Assembly: GCA_037954665.1 (NCBI GenBank)
Contig: JBBMOL010000372.1
Coordinates: forward strand, 350,056-414,055
Source: Laguncularia racemosa
Taxonomy: Eukaryota > Streptophyta > Magnoliopsida > Myrtales > Combretaceae
Direction: 5' to 3'
DNA length: 64,000 nt
Positions within the stretch are counted from its first letter, which is position 1. Each line of letters opens with the position of its first letter. This document shows positions 32,784 to 44,640 of this stretch, piece after piece. Under the pieces are notes generated by a model that did no database searches, was not told the DNA's origin, and saw only the letters and a program-made list of their open reading frames with translations. The position numbers and the translations under genes were made by a program.

Positions 32784-34628
32784 GCGGAACACCCTATCGA
32801 GACAGATTCCTAAGAACTACAGGCCCAATTCCCAGATGAAAATATATTAACAGTGGAAGATATATCGGTAGAAGACTTTGGGATAGAGCAGGACCTGAAA
32901 TGGAAACTGTTTTTCGATGGAGCCGCCAACGCATTCGGTTGCGGGGTTGGGGCAGTATTGATATCCCCAGATGGCACTCAATTCCCTACAACGACGAGAC
33001 TTACATTTCCCTATACCAATAATATTGCAGAATATGAAGCATGTATTCTTGGCCTCAAAATGGCCTGTCAAATGGAAATCCGCGAATTAGAAGTATATGG
33101 AGATTCGTCGCTCATCATACTACAAAAAAGAGGGGAATACAAGACTAAAGACCCCAAACTAGTACCCTATCATCAACACTTGACAGAGCTAATTGAAGAA
33201 TTCAAGGCAATCACTTTCACATACATCCCGAGAACTCAGAATCAGTTTGCAGATGCACTAGCCACACTAGCATCTATGATCCAGATAACAGGGAAAGTCG
33301 AAGTTCAACCGATGAAAATAGACATCGAAAGTCGGCCCGCCTATTGTTTAACCATTAAAAAAGTACAAGATGACAAGCCCTGTTATCACGACATCAAGAC
33401 TTTCCTCCAAGAAAGTAAATACCCTGAAATGGCTAGCAAGAATGACCAAAGAACACTCAGAAGGTTAGCAAGCCATTTCCTATTAAGTGGGTCTGTACTA
33501 TACAAAAGATCATCTGATACCACTTTGTTGAGATGTGTGGACAAAAATGAAGCATGCGAATTGATGAAGGAAGTACATGAGGGAGTATGTGGACCTCATA
33601 TGAATGGCTACATGTTGGCTCGAAAAATCATGAGGTTAAGATATTATTGGTTGACCATGGAATCAGATTGCATAAAACATGTCAAGCACTGTCATCTGTG
33701 TCAAGTCTACGCAAACCGGATAAATGCTCCGCCCAACGAGCTACACTTGTTATCAGCACCATGGCCTTTCTCCATGTGGGGAATCGACATAATAGGCCCG
33801 ATCACTCCAACAACATCTAACGGCCACAGATTCATACTAGTAGCGATTGATTATTTCACCAAATGGGTAGAAGCGTCATCCTATACCAATGTTACAAAGG
33901 GGGTAATAATCTGCTTCTTAAAAAGGGACATAATAGCCCGATATGGAGTTCCTGAGTCCATCATCACCGACAATGGTACCAATCTCAACAACAAATCGAT
34001 GACAGGTTTATGTCAACAATTCCACATAAACCATAGAAATTCAACTCCCTACCGACCTCAAATGAACGGGGCAGTAGAAGCAGCCAACAAGAATATTAAA
34101 AAGATCATTGAGAAAATGACAACAACTTACAAAGATTGGCATGAAATGTTACCGTTTGCTCTCATGGCTTATAGGACTTCAATAAGAACATCTACGGGAG
34201 CCACCCCTTATTCATTGGTATATGGTACAGAAGCAGTGCTACCAGTTGAAGTTGAAATACCATCATTCAGAATCCTGTCAGAAACTCAGTTAACTGAATC
34301 GGACTGGGTAAAGAAGAGGCTTGATCAGCTGAATCTAATTGATGAAAGAAGACTTACCACACTATGTCATGGCCAGTGTTACCAACAAAGAATGGCCCGA
34401 GCATTTAACAAGAAGATGAGACCTCGATACTTCAAAGAGGGGGATCTAGTGCTAAGGAAGGTTCTCCCGAATGCCCAAGACTCCAGAGGAAAATTCACCC
34501 CAAACTACAAAGGCCCTTATGTAGTGAAAAAGGTTCTATCAGGAGGTGCTTTGATATTAACTCAGATGGATGGTCCGGAATTGAGAGACCCCATTAACAC
34601 AGATGCTGTAAAGATGTACTATCCTTAG
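32784..34628 (+). CDS. pol: Element C second RNase H and integrase, open frame
   Basis: A stop-free stretch of over 590 residues. The first 150 residues are a second RNase H domain (LFFDGAANAFGCGVGAVLIS, NIAEYEACILGL, GDSSLIILQKRG, NQFADALATLA), the archaeal-type domain that marks the Tat lineage. Integrase follows: HHCC zinc-binding part (HEGVCGPHMNGYM, then CIKHVKHCHLC), and catalytic residues in WGIDIIGP (near 33776), ITDNGTN (near 33961) and NGAVEAANK (near 34064). The C-terminal part has YKGPYVVKKVL and ends MYYP. It is a segment of a polyprotein; the ATG at 32853 is not a natural start. Confidence 0.9.
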
Positions 34629-35130
34629 GCAAGGGAATTGAAATTTTGCCAATGTTTATGAAAGCCAGTGTTTGATACAAATTTCGTTGAGTCGAGTTTT
34701 TACGTTTTACAAGCAAAGTTAATATTCCTAAATGGTCGATAATCCAAATCAATTATCATCACAACAAATATTCCTAAACACATTACCCACCACTTCACCA
34801 ATGAAAGATAAACACTAAAATGATGATGAATCTCAATATATTTGGTAATATCGTTCCATCTACTTTCAGGCATTAGAACATAGTGCATTAGTAGGGTAAC
34901 ATTACCATCAAAAGAGCCATGTGCATAAAGAAAGGAAGCACATCAAGATTTTCAACCCCGAGTCAAAAAAAGAAGAAGAGAAGCAGAAACAAACTAACCC
35001 GAAGGTTCGGTTGTTTGGTGGCTGTCTACGATAAACTGACAAGCATATTAAAATAAATAACTATCATCATATCATGAAAGGCATCACGTCATTTAGCTCA
35101 ATCAGTAGAAAGCATATTCAGAAGCATAAG
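34629..35130 (+). other. Element C 3' UTR, first part
   Basis: Non-coding, AT-rich. It leads into the tandem repeat region. Confidence 0.6.
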
Positions 35131-35490
35131 GTTAGTCAACCCATAGGGGGCACTTTCCTAAAACTTTGTTCTCATGGTTAGCCCATAGAGGGCACTTTTT
35201 GAGACAATTCCATTCTAGGTTAGTCAGCCCATAGGGGGCACTTTCCTAAAACTTTGTTCTCATGGTTAGCCCATAGGGGGCACTTTTTGAGACAATTCCA
35301 TTCTAAGTTAGTCAGCCCATAGGGGGCACTTTCCTAAAACTTTGTTCTCATGGTTAGCCCATAGGGGGCACTTTTGGAGACAATTCCATTCTAGGTTGGT
35401 TAGCCTATAGGGGGTACTTTCCTAAAAGTCTGTTCTCAAGGTCAGCTCATAAGGGCACTTTTTGAGACAGTTCAATCAATTTTATCATAG
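35131..35490 (+). repeat. 88-bp tandem repeat in C 3' UTR
   Basis: Units begin with GTTAGTCA or GTTGGTTA at 35131, 35219, 35307 and 35395, spaced exactly 88 bp; the fourth is about 96 bp. Each unit holds two related halves of about 44 bp sharing AGCCCATAGGGGGCACTTT. Decayed copies continue to about 35860. Tat/Ogre 3' UTRs are known to carry hypervariable tandem repeats. Confidence 0.92.
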
Positions 35491-35942
35491 GTTAGTCAGC
35501 CCAAAAGGGGCACTTTCCTAGATTCTCCCGATTAGTCAGCTCTTGGGACACTTTTTGGAAATGTTCTTCCAAATAGTTGCTAGTCTAACAAGACGTTTCT
35601 GTTGACAGGTAGCCAGCTCATAAGGGCGCTTCCTAAGTAGATTTTCTTTCCAAGGTTGCTAGTCTGATAAGACGCTTCCTATCATCATTTCCCCAAAATG
35701 ATACTTGAGATGTTTCCTATCGCCAACTAGTCAGCCCTTAAAGCACTTTTTGGGGAGGGAACATTACTCTAAATCATTAGGACCATTTTAAATCGTGGGA
35801 TTGTTAGCTCTTAGAGCATTTTCCTACCAAAAATTCCAGGTAATCAGCCAAACCAATGCGTTATCTATTTAAAAGGCCAAAAATGGTGTCTTTCTTGTCT
35901 TTGTAGTTAAGTTTTTCAAACTTTACTACAAAGAGGTGCAGC
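35491..35942 (+). repeat. Decayed 3' UTR repeats and polypurine tract of C
   Basis: Irregular copies of the AGCTC..GCACTTT theme run to about 35860. The bases just before the LTR (about 35929-35942, AAAGAGGTGCAGC) are the best candidate for the polypurine primer of plus-strand synthesis, though not strictly purine. Confidence 0.55.
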
Positions 35943-38113
35943 TGTAAACACCCCATTTTTGCCTTATGAATGAATAATAATTGATAATAATCAATTCTTA
36001 ATTTTTTCCATTTTTTCTAATTTTTCCCTAATTTAGCATAAATAATTAAAAATATTCAAAAAATAAAAATAAATAGGAAAAAACATCAATTTTGAAAAAT
36101 GATTTCAGAAATGGCAATAATAAATAATAAATAATTTTTACAAATTTTTGAAATTTCAAAAAATACAAAAAAATAAAAAAATCGCATTGCATATATGCAA
36201 TTTACGAAATTAGAAAAATCAGGAAAGTGGGCTAGCCCAGCTGGTCCGGACCACGGGCTAAGGCACGCGGGGGGGGTGGTGGCTCGGTCGCAGGTTCGAA
36301 TCGCGGGGGAGGCAGTTTTCGCGTTCTACATTTTCTTACTTATCCAGGACACGTGGCAGCATCCGATTGCCTAGAGGAAACGCACGCGCCGGGCACGTAA
36401 TCGTCTTCTACCTTGGGCCCGAGATCGCCGGCGGAAGAAAAAAATCGCATTTTGGCCGTTTCGATTCGATTTTTTGCACAAATCCAACAGATCTTCAATA
36501 GAATTGAGATAAACATCATCCAATTGGAATCAAATCTCAACAAATCAAAGGATTTGCACGAATCGGAGTTGGTTTATTTAACCGTTGATCCGATTTGCTT
36601 CGATCGGCGGAAATCTAAGCTTATCCAGCTCAATTTTGAACGCCTATAAATAGAGGAGGAGTAGAGGAAGCTAAAACACGGATCAGAATTGAGAGAAAGT
36701 GAGAAAAGAGAGCAAATCGGAGAGCACCAGAGGAGAACCAAAGCTGCAACCGCCGATCGGAGTTGAACCACCACCAGGAGACGATCTGGCAGCAAACCAC
36801 CGCCACCATTGAATTCAGCACCCTCAAGAAGCTAGGATTCGACACCTCACTCGCTGCAAAAGACCGTCGGAACGCCGTGAACGACAGATCCGACCCGACC
36901 CGCGCACCGACCTGGATCTAGGTAAGTTGAATTTTCCGGATTTTTTTTTATTTATTTTTTTCGAATTTTGTTTATTTATTTTATTTGTGTTTATTTGATT
37001 TATTATTTGATTATTTATTTGTTATTTATTTATGCTTTATGTTCTATTTCCATATGTAGGAAAATGTAGAAATTAGATTTTTAGGATTTAATAATATAGT
37101 AAAATAATAAAAATAAATAAATAAATAATAAAAATAAATAAAAAGAAAAATAAATAATAATAATGTAGATAAATAATAAAAATATTAAAAGAAGTAATAA
37201 TAAAATTTTAGATTTCAAAATAGGATAAATAACAGTTTAGGATAAAATTTTTAACAAAAATTCAAAAATTATAAAAAAATCAACAAAAATCATAAAAAAT
37301 AATAAAAAACTATAAAAATCATGAAAATTTGGAAAAATTACAAAAAAATAGTAAAAATCATAAAAATTATAAAAAAAATCATAAAACCACAAAAATTTAT
37401 AAAAATCATAAAATCCTGAAAATTCAATTAAATTCAAAAAAAATAATAAAAAATATAAAAAATGAGTTTTATCACTTAGAAAAATCATTTTCTTCAAATA
37501 AATCCAAAATTGATGTTTTTCCCTAAAAATCATTTTCAAAAATCAGATTAAAGCTTAAGCTTAGATTTTTAGAAAAAAAAATCCCAAAATGGTAAAAACA
37601 TAAATTGAAAGAGATTTCAAAATTAAAATTCACAAACACACTTAAAATTTTCAGAAAAGCGAACTACGGCTTGTTTGATCCTGGATAGCAGGTACGTAGG
37701 CACCCATTTGGGTCAACCCATAAAATGAAATAAAAAATCATTTTTTTGAAATAATTCAAGAACATAATAAAAAGTAACAGAAACACAATAAAACACATTT
37801 CTAAATAGGAACAATTTTAGGAGATTAGGTGGTAACCGTAAGGTTTTAATAGGTTAGCCTCCGAACTTAGAAACTCTGGTTTTCCTTTTCCTCTTTTCAC
37901 CAAAAACAAGAAGAGGAAATCACGATGACTAGTGGTCCAAATTAAGACTAATCCGCTCCTTTAGTCTTAATTCAATATTTCCCAACAACAGTTGGGTGGC
38001 GACTCCAAAATTAAACGAAGTTCCTAACTCAAGTCGAGGATCTATATTAGATGAGCATAGGGTCTAGTTTAGATCGGATTAGGAATGGGAAAATTCAAAA
38101 ATTAGACTCGACA
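35943..38113 (+). repeat. Element C 3' LTR
   Basis: 2171-bp partner of 23530-25779. A and B boxes at 36233-36244 and 36293-36302, TATA box at 36645-36652. Ends GACTCGACA. Confidence 0.92.
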
Positions 38114-38835
38114 GATGCCCAAATAACATGCACTAAGGATCAACTTGCGGGACATTCTTGGAGTCATATTTGATAGCCCACAAATTGTTTAATTGAAGTG
38201 AAGAACTGGCCACTTGAAGACCATTTGTATTTGTAATTGTTTCTTATGAGAACCAGCCATTTTGATTTGTACTTGTAATTTGTGTTTTGGGAACTAGCGA
38301 CTTAGGTGGCATCTTTGTAATTTTTTGTGTGTTTTTAACCTAATAGGAGCAAGTATAAATACTTGCTAACTGGGGTTTTTAAGGAGCTTTTAACATTTTG
38401 GAGAAAAATGTACACTTTGTGCCGTAAGGGTTCATCCTTTGCATACAAAGATCTCTTATCAATTTCTTTGTGAAATTGTAGCGAGAATCAACTTCAGTGG
38501 ATTGTGAGTCATATCAATCTTACTCTTGTTATATTGCAAATTGTGTTTAGTGAGTATTATCTAACTACAATTTGTTGGCTACTTGTTCATATCACGTGAA
38601 TTAGGGTTCTTACTTTCATATTTGATCATTTCAATTTGAGATTGAATTCTAGTTCATTTGCGCGTTATTCCATTGAAGATCACACACTTGTTTGTTCTTA
38701 CATCCATTTAGTGTTCAAACTCATGAATTGGACTACCAATTTGAGGTAATTTGACACACCATTTTGATTGAGGGATTTGGTTGTTCATGCCTATTCATTT
38801 GATGTGTTTACCATCCAATTTTGTGAAACACATCA
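38114..38835 (+). repeat. Solo LTR B, remainder
   Basis: Resumes after element C and ends GAAACACATCA. The order of features matches the E LTR at 14540-15408, including the TATA dyad at 38349-38366. B totals about 809 bp. The bases around B (AAGTA before, AAGGG after) are a poor duplication, and about 360 bp of A's LTR are missing at this point. Confidence 0.72.
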
Positions 38836-39423
38836 AAGGGGAGTACCCTTTGTTGTATATAAATATGTATGTGTGAGGTTGCATGTTATTATTAAGATGG
38901 GAATTGTGTATGTTGGACATAAATGATATGAAAGATAATAAACTCTGTTTAGATATCCTGTTGCATTATTTTTTTTGTTTGTGTCTATGTAAGTATACAT
39001 TATATTAGGTGTTAGCTAACCTCTTTGTGACCATTTTTAATTGTAGGTACCATAGGAGAAGTTGTAGGGTACAATAAGAATATAATGGAGACAAACCAAA
39101 AGTTTGAGGAAAATGTAGAATATATGTACTATGATGAGTAGTAGCTAGATGAATAGAGACGGATATTAGATGTTTTTGTTTAATTGATTTAAGACTATTA
39201 TAGTCTTTAAATTCTTAAATGCTTCTACTACATTGATTGGAGTAGATTGAATATAGTTTATGTACTGCGAATAGAATTTCTTTTCAATTTCTTTTATATG
39301 GAGAATATTGTTATTGATATTTGAATGCGGATATTGAAATTAGCATATTCTAAGCCTTAGTGTGTCCTTACCCAATGAGGACACGTGGCGATCTATACTT
39401 GTCTCAAGTTCTGGGGCATTACA
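38836..39423 (+). repeat. Element A 3' LTR, right part
   Basis: Matches the 5' LTR from about 2601 to 3223 (GGAGTACCCTTT to the TTACA end). The ATGAG after it is the probable target duplication. Confidence 0.8.
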
Positions 39424-39428
39424 ATGAG

Positions 39429-41698
39429 CCACTAGCTAAGTTGGCAAAACAAGATTGTAAATATCCATTTTCTATCCTCAAAAGAGGTTTATAAATGATA
39501 GCAATATATATGCATGTAAACAAATTCTAAATGGCAAGGCAATTAATGCAAGAGATGAGGTTCAATTTAAATTAGTTTTTAATTTTAAACATCAAATAAT
39601 TGAAGAGTGAAAAATATGAAATCAATCATTTTGTGAGACAATTGGACACCTTACTTGTACTTAGACATGTCGTGGGAATGGATTTACATTCTATTGTTAT
39701 ATTTTTACTTGTTTATGTTTAGAAAATATGCCACGCCTCAAGATTCAGGGTGTGACAACTTTACCATATACTTTCCTACAATAGGAGCATATAAGGTTGA
39801 GAAACTAGTTAAATACCACAAATGAACTTTAAGTTCATAAAATCTTCATGCAAATACACAATCGTTGACTCATTATTCATAACCAATTATACTAAGAGAT
39901 AACCTAAATATGGTAAATTTTAAATATCCATTGAAGTATGAGTATTATTAGTTATTTATTGTTTCTAAGTTCAAACTAAGCTAATTATTCTTCTTAGCAA
40001 TCACTCAAACCATTGCAAATCCCACCTCAAATTGGTCAAGTTAGAAACACCTAAACATCATTACATTGTAACTTATCTGAACCTAAAAAATAAGAATTCC
40101 TACATAAGTAAGCTATAAAGCATTGTATAAAGAAATTGCGCATACACATGATTGCCACACCACACAAGGCTTATGTAAATATACAATTACATAAGCCATA
40201 CCCATCAATACGTATCAATCATGCATAAATTTTCAAGATTTCATATTAAACCATGGTTTATAACAAAATAATTTATTTTTATTTTTAGGCCTAATTTGAT
40301 TACCAAATTGGATCTAAGACTATATCCTATTTACAAATCCAAATATTCCAAGACCCCATATTATTTTTGAATTTGAAAATTCTAAGATTTCATATTGTTA
40401 TAAATCTAAAGATTCCAAGATTTCATATCGTTCATGAATCCGAAGATTGCAAGGCCTCATATAGTTCATGAATTCGAAGATTTCATGTATCTTTATGAAT
40501 CTAAAGATTCTAAGGCCTTATATTGTTTGTGAATATAACGATAGAAAGACCTTATATTATTTGTGAACCTAAAGATTTCACGACCATAATCATATGGAAT
40601 TAGAGGTTCCATGATCTCATAACTAACCATTCACCGTATGACAATATCATTTCACAATAGACACATCTCACATAAGATTTACATTTAAGTCTCTAAATCT
40701 ACAGGTACAAACAACAAATAGTTGCATAGAATCCACTTAACTCCTTGATGACAATTTAAATCAAATCTTAAATTGTATAGCATAGCATAAATTAATAACT
40801 TATATGATAAATATTACAATTCCTAAGTCTATTACTTATTCTCTACCTAAATACCGTTTAAACTCATTTGGATTCATCCCATATCTCTATTTAGCTTACC
40901 TAGTTAACCTAAGGGTGTAGATGGGGTGGCTAAGTCATGTGATAAATTGGTTAGTTGATCAATCTAGTGGCTAAGTCAACCACCACACGATGTTAAGTGT
41001 TACAATCAACCAAGTTATGTTTATAGTCAACTATGTTATTTCTAGACTTGTGTTTTCATCGTAATTATCCAAAATGTATGATTCTAAGACCTAGATTTAT
41101 ATTAGATTTATCATAAATCATTTTTTTAGATCGAATTGTGTTCTTGAATAATTTCTCCCATTAAGTTAATAATTTGTATCCCCAATCACATATTCTATCT
41201 CCCAAAGTGTAAGGATTCATCATTTTCTTGAATTCATGATATTGTAATACTTTCATGATTAAGACCCTAATTTATGCTCTATTCTTCAATTGTGATGAAA
41301 AAATTATGTGTAAAAAGATTAACTTCAAGTTAAACTTGTGTTAGGAACTCTTACTTTAATGTCAAAGGGAAGCAAATATGAAGTTATGTTATAAGGTGTT
41401 GCTTCGGTTTTGTTATGTAAGATCTTACCCTTCAATATAAATGAGTCCTATTAGGGATCTATTAAATAATTTTAATTAATTAACATAAGTATTCCTAAAG
41501 CCTCACTATTCTAATGTGATTAGTCCATTGTGTTAACTTTTACCAAGATTTTGACTCTTTGCAACAAATATAGAAGAATCAATGTTAGTCTTATTAATTC
41601 TCCCTATCTTATAGTAAGATTATAATACAAGAATAGGGGAGATTAGATTTACCATAGATTGGTTGTGGACAATTTCTTATTAAAGAGGGAGAGATAAT
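39429..41698. other. AT-rich flank, no gene seen
   Basis: Flanking DNA beyond element A. Apart from the minisatellite at about 40324-40600 I see no coding region, RNA gene or LTR. Confidence 0.55.
40324..40600. repeat. About 34-bp minisatellite
   Basis: Around eight diverged units of 33-35 bp with a consensus close to GAATCTAAAGATTC followed by CAAG-CCTCATATTGTT. Confidence 0.75.
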
Positions 41699-42900
41699 GA
41701 CATGCCCTATACTAGGGGCAAGTAAATTTTTACTATAAAGTGCCATGTTCCATGCACAACAATTGTCTTTGGTGCTGGGTTACAAAGCCTTTAGTTTAAC
41801 GATTGACTTTAGACATTTTATGAAAATAATACGTAAGTGTATTGCCACATCTGGAAACTAAAGGTTGTGAACAGTCTACCATATACTCATACCGTAGTAT
41901 GAGTATGTTAAGTGATATGGGAACCCCTAAGAACACACTTGAGAACCCCTTTTTGTATATTGCAGACCCTCATGGCAGTGACGCAAAAACCCTCGTATTC
42001 GATTGGATTCAATCCCTAAGATAGACTAGAAATAGGTTTCTCTTAGTTGCCGATCACGAAATTAGAACAAAAGACTTATCCTAATTCAGTATACTCTACA
42101 AGAAAGGTGATCAATTCTCTCTTGAATGTTCTAAAACATGTATTTAAAGCAAGAACACAAAGGAATATCAAAGTTGACTTTTGGATTTCAAAATATTCTA
42201 AAAAACCCCTCTCAAATGTAGCCAGGAGGGTATTTATATCTCCCTCCCAAAACCCTAACGACAAAGGAAATTACAAACACATATTAAATAAAAGCTGGCA
42301 GCTTTCATGTTCTACACCAGTGACCTTAGAGCTTCAACGTCGATGGCCTTCATATTCTACATCAGCAGCCTTTATTCTCCTATGTCGGTAGCCTATGGTT
42401 ACAATGCCGACGGCCTTCATTTCTCCAACGCCGACGGCTTAGGTTAGCATCCTTCAAGCTCTAATCTCCAATTTTGACTTGTACCAAGTTGTATTGAACA
42501 TGAGTTGTCATGGTTCCCAAGCTTTGATATCCTTGAAGTTCTTCACTAACCATCTTCACCAAGCCTCAAAGCTTTTTGTGTCTTCTTAGCTCGTGATCTT
42601 GTGATAAGTCCTTGAGGCATGCTAATTGGACTAATATCTTGGCTCGCATCCTTGCTTCCTTGATCCTCTTAACTTGACATCCCTAAGCTTGGTTCTCCAT
42701 AACATTAAGGCTTAGAACAACTAAAATCCACTAATATTTAACATCTACAAAAACTCACACTAAAAATTCAAAAAATTCAAATTTATTTACTTTTCTTTTA
42801 CAAGATAAATTAAATTATTACATCTTAAACAAAATCATTCCTATCAATGCACTCAATCCCATACTCCAATGTTAAAATCATTATATGTAGATTTTTCCTA
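41699..42900 (-). repeat. Antisense LTR-like block (uncertain)
   Basis: On the minus strand, short imperfect repeats with GCCGWCGGC (about 42340-42440) lie upstream of a TATA-like GATATAAATA (42231-42240), followed by a region ending near TGACATGCCC (41699). The layout is that of an LTR promoter region, but I found no second copy or clear ends. A hairpin ATACTCATAC-CGTA-GTATGAGTAT lies at 41883-41906. Confidence 0.35.
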
Positions 42901-44640
42901 CACTTGAAAAAAAAAGTCCTTAAGGGGCTAAGCTAATACCTAGCACGTAGTCACACAAACACATGCGCATAAACATACATATGCAACTTATATAGATCAA
43001 TCTTAAACTAATACAACAATCACTAGATTATCATCTTTAATTTTAATCCTTCAAAGAGAATAGCCTTAGGTGTCCCCAAGCTTAGAGTACCTCATGACTT
43101 TGACACAATAAATATACACATAATAATAGATATAACCGAAACCAAGACCATGAAAATTATGTTGTCCTCAAGACAATGTTGTCTGGCCATCGGCTTACCA
43201 ATCTACATGCAAGCGTCCATATAAGCATCCTCATTCACAAGTATGACCCGCTTATAGCTTCACCCTGATATGCTAACCCGTTACACAACCTTACCTAGGT
43301 CAACTACCTACTAACATGAAAGTTAATGCCTAACTAATCAAATCCTATCGATACGAGGCTACACAATGGCTAGAGAAATTGTATCAATCACTAGGTGGAG
43401 TGTCCTAAATCACCGACATCAACCCATATCTTTTTAAGCCTTTCCCAAGCGCAAGCAACATACAATTTATTTGGTTTCACTTTTTATTAGGTCGATTTAT
43501 TTACTACCTTAGCAAGCACACCAAACAAAAAATGACTATGTACCTGCATATTGAAGATCCATACTTGCCAAATCACAAATATCACTACTTCTTGATACAA
43601 GGTATAACATATATGTTAAGACTTGCTCTTAGTGATTCTAAGATTGCATCCTAATTCTATAGTTAGTGATTATCACTTATGGTTTTGATTTTGGGAAAGG
43701 TTTACATAACTCTAGATCATGCTAAGATATTATTTTGATAACTAAGATTGACTATTATATACTGTAAACTACTAGTTACTTCATAACTTAGTTAACTACT
43801 TATAAACACTTATCTATTGCTTTACTAGTCAAAGCAACTAATAATGTTGCTTATACATATTTTTCTATTATCACTTGTTAGTTCTTTTATTTATTTATTA
43901 TGTATGTACTTATGTCCACTACTTAATTGTCTAAATTTCTTATTATAATTACTATCATTATTGTTTACCCGCATTTTTTTTATACATGTTCATACATATA
44001 TAAGTATTACTATTATTGCTTATCTATTTACATTCACACGTGCATATATAAATACTTGTTTCATTATTGCCATTACACATTCATTTATCTAATTCTCATT
44101 GTCATTATTAACAATTATAGGTGATATGTTATTTCATATATTATTATTATTTATGTTAACATTATCAATATTATTAATGTTAGCACTTTTATTATATTTA
44201 ATGAATAAATCATAACATCAAAGTCAAATTTAAATTATCAAATTTCAATATGTTGAAATCAATTTAAAGGAGTTTTAGTAGTCAACATTTACTTTGGAGT
44301 CAATGCTAGCATTACTATCAATTAATTAACTTCTTTACACATTCAATATTAATGTTATTACCAATTATATTGCATTAACTTTTTCTTTCAAAAACTAATT
44401 ACACATTCAAATTCTTCTCTTATAAAACTTACTTATAAGAATAACTAACTTTACAATATATATGACTTGTTACCAAACTAACTATTAATTATATTTATTA
44501 TATTTAGACACTTTATAAATTAAATATCAAATGACTTTTATTTATTTATTTTCAATCCTCCAGTTACGACACAAACAAGTTTACACTAAGAACTCATGTC
44601 AAAGCAAATCTAGACAAACCCAACCCCACCCCCTACCCCC
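42901..44640. other. AT-rich DNA, no gene seen
   Basis: AT-rich with TAT-type low complexity near 43920-44170. The open frame there is an Ile/Tyr-rich artefact. No convincing gene. Confidence 0.55.

Larger units (their letters stand above)
23530..38113 (+). mobile_element. Element C: Tat/Ogre-like retrotransposon with ORF1
   Basis: 14.6 kb with LTRs beginning TGTAAACACC and ending CTCGATA or CTCGACA, and a near-perfect duplication GATGG/GATGC (23525-23529, 38114-38118). Its order is LTR, primer site of the tRNA-Arg type, an extra ORF1, gag, protease, RT, RNase H, a second RNase H, integrase, a repeat-bearing 3' UTR and LTR. ORF1 before gag, two RNase H domains, large size and hypervariable 3' UTR are hallmarks of the Tat lineage including Ogre. 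The polyprotein frame has only point-mutation stops, so the insertion is recent relative to A. Confidence 0.92.
1309..39423 (+). mobile_element. Element A: decayed Tekay/Del-like chromovirus, host of all nested insertions
   Basis: A Ty3/gypsy LTR retrotransposon. The left LTR starts TGTAAATAACC and ends TTACA. The primer site TGGTATCAAAGCA follows, complementary to the 3' end of initiator tRNA-Met with one mismatch. Decayed gag, protease, RT, RNase H, integrase and chromodomain remnants occur in that order on the plus strand, then the right LTR, which ends ATTACA at 39423. The possible target duplication is GTGAG/ATGAG (4 of 5). RT wording and a C-terminal chromodomain place it near Tekay/Del. 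Removing five insertions leaves about 8.2 kb with roughly 4.7 kb internal, a normal size. Every domain carries stops or frameshifts, so it is dead. Confidence 0.85.

Noticed and set aside
35131..35490. CRISPR-like array, because of regular repeats
   Set aside because: The repeats are direct head-to-tail copies with no unique spacers and lie in the 3' UTR of a plant retrotransposon.
43927..44124. 65-residue plus-strand frame rich in Ile and Tyr
   Set aside because: Low-complexity AT-rich sequence; no domain, no codon signature of a gene.
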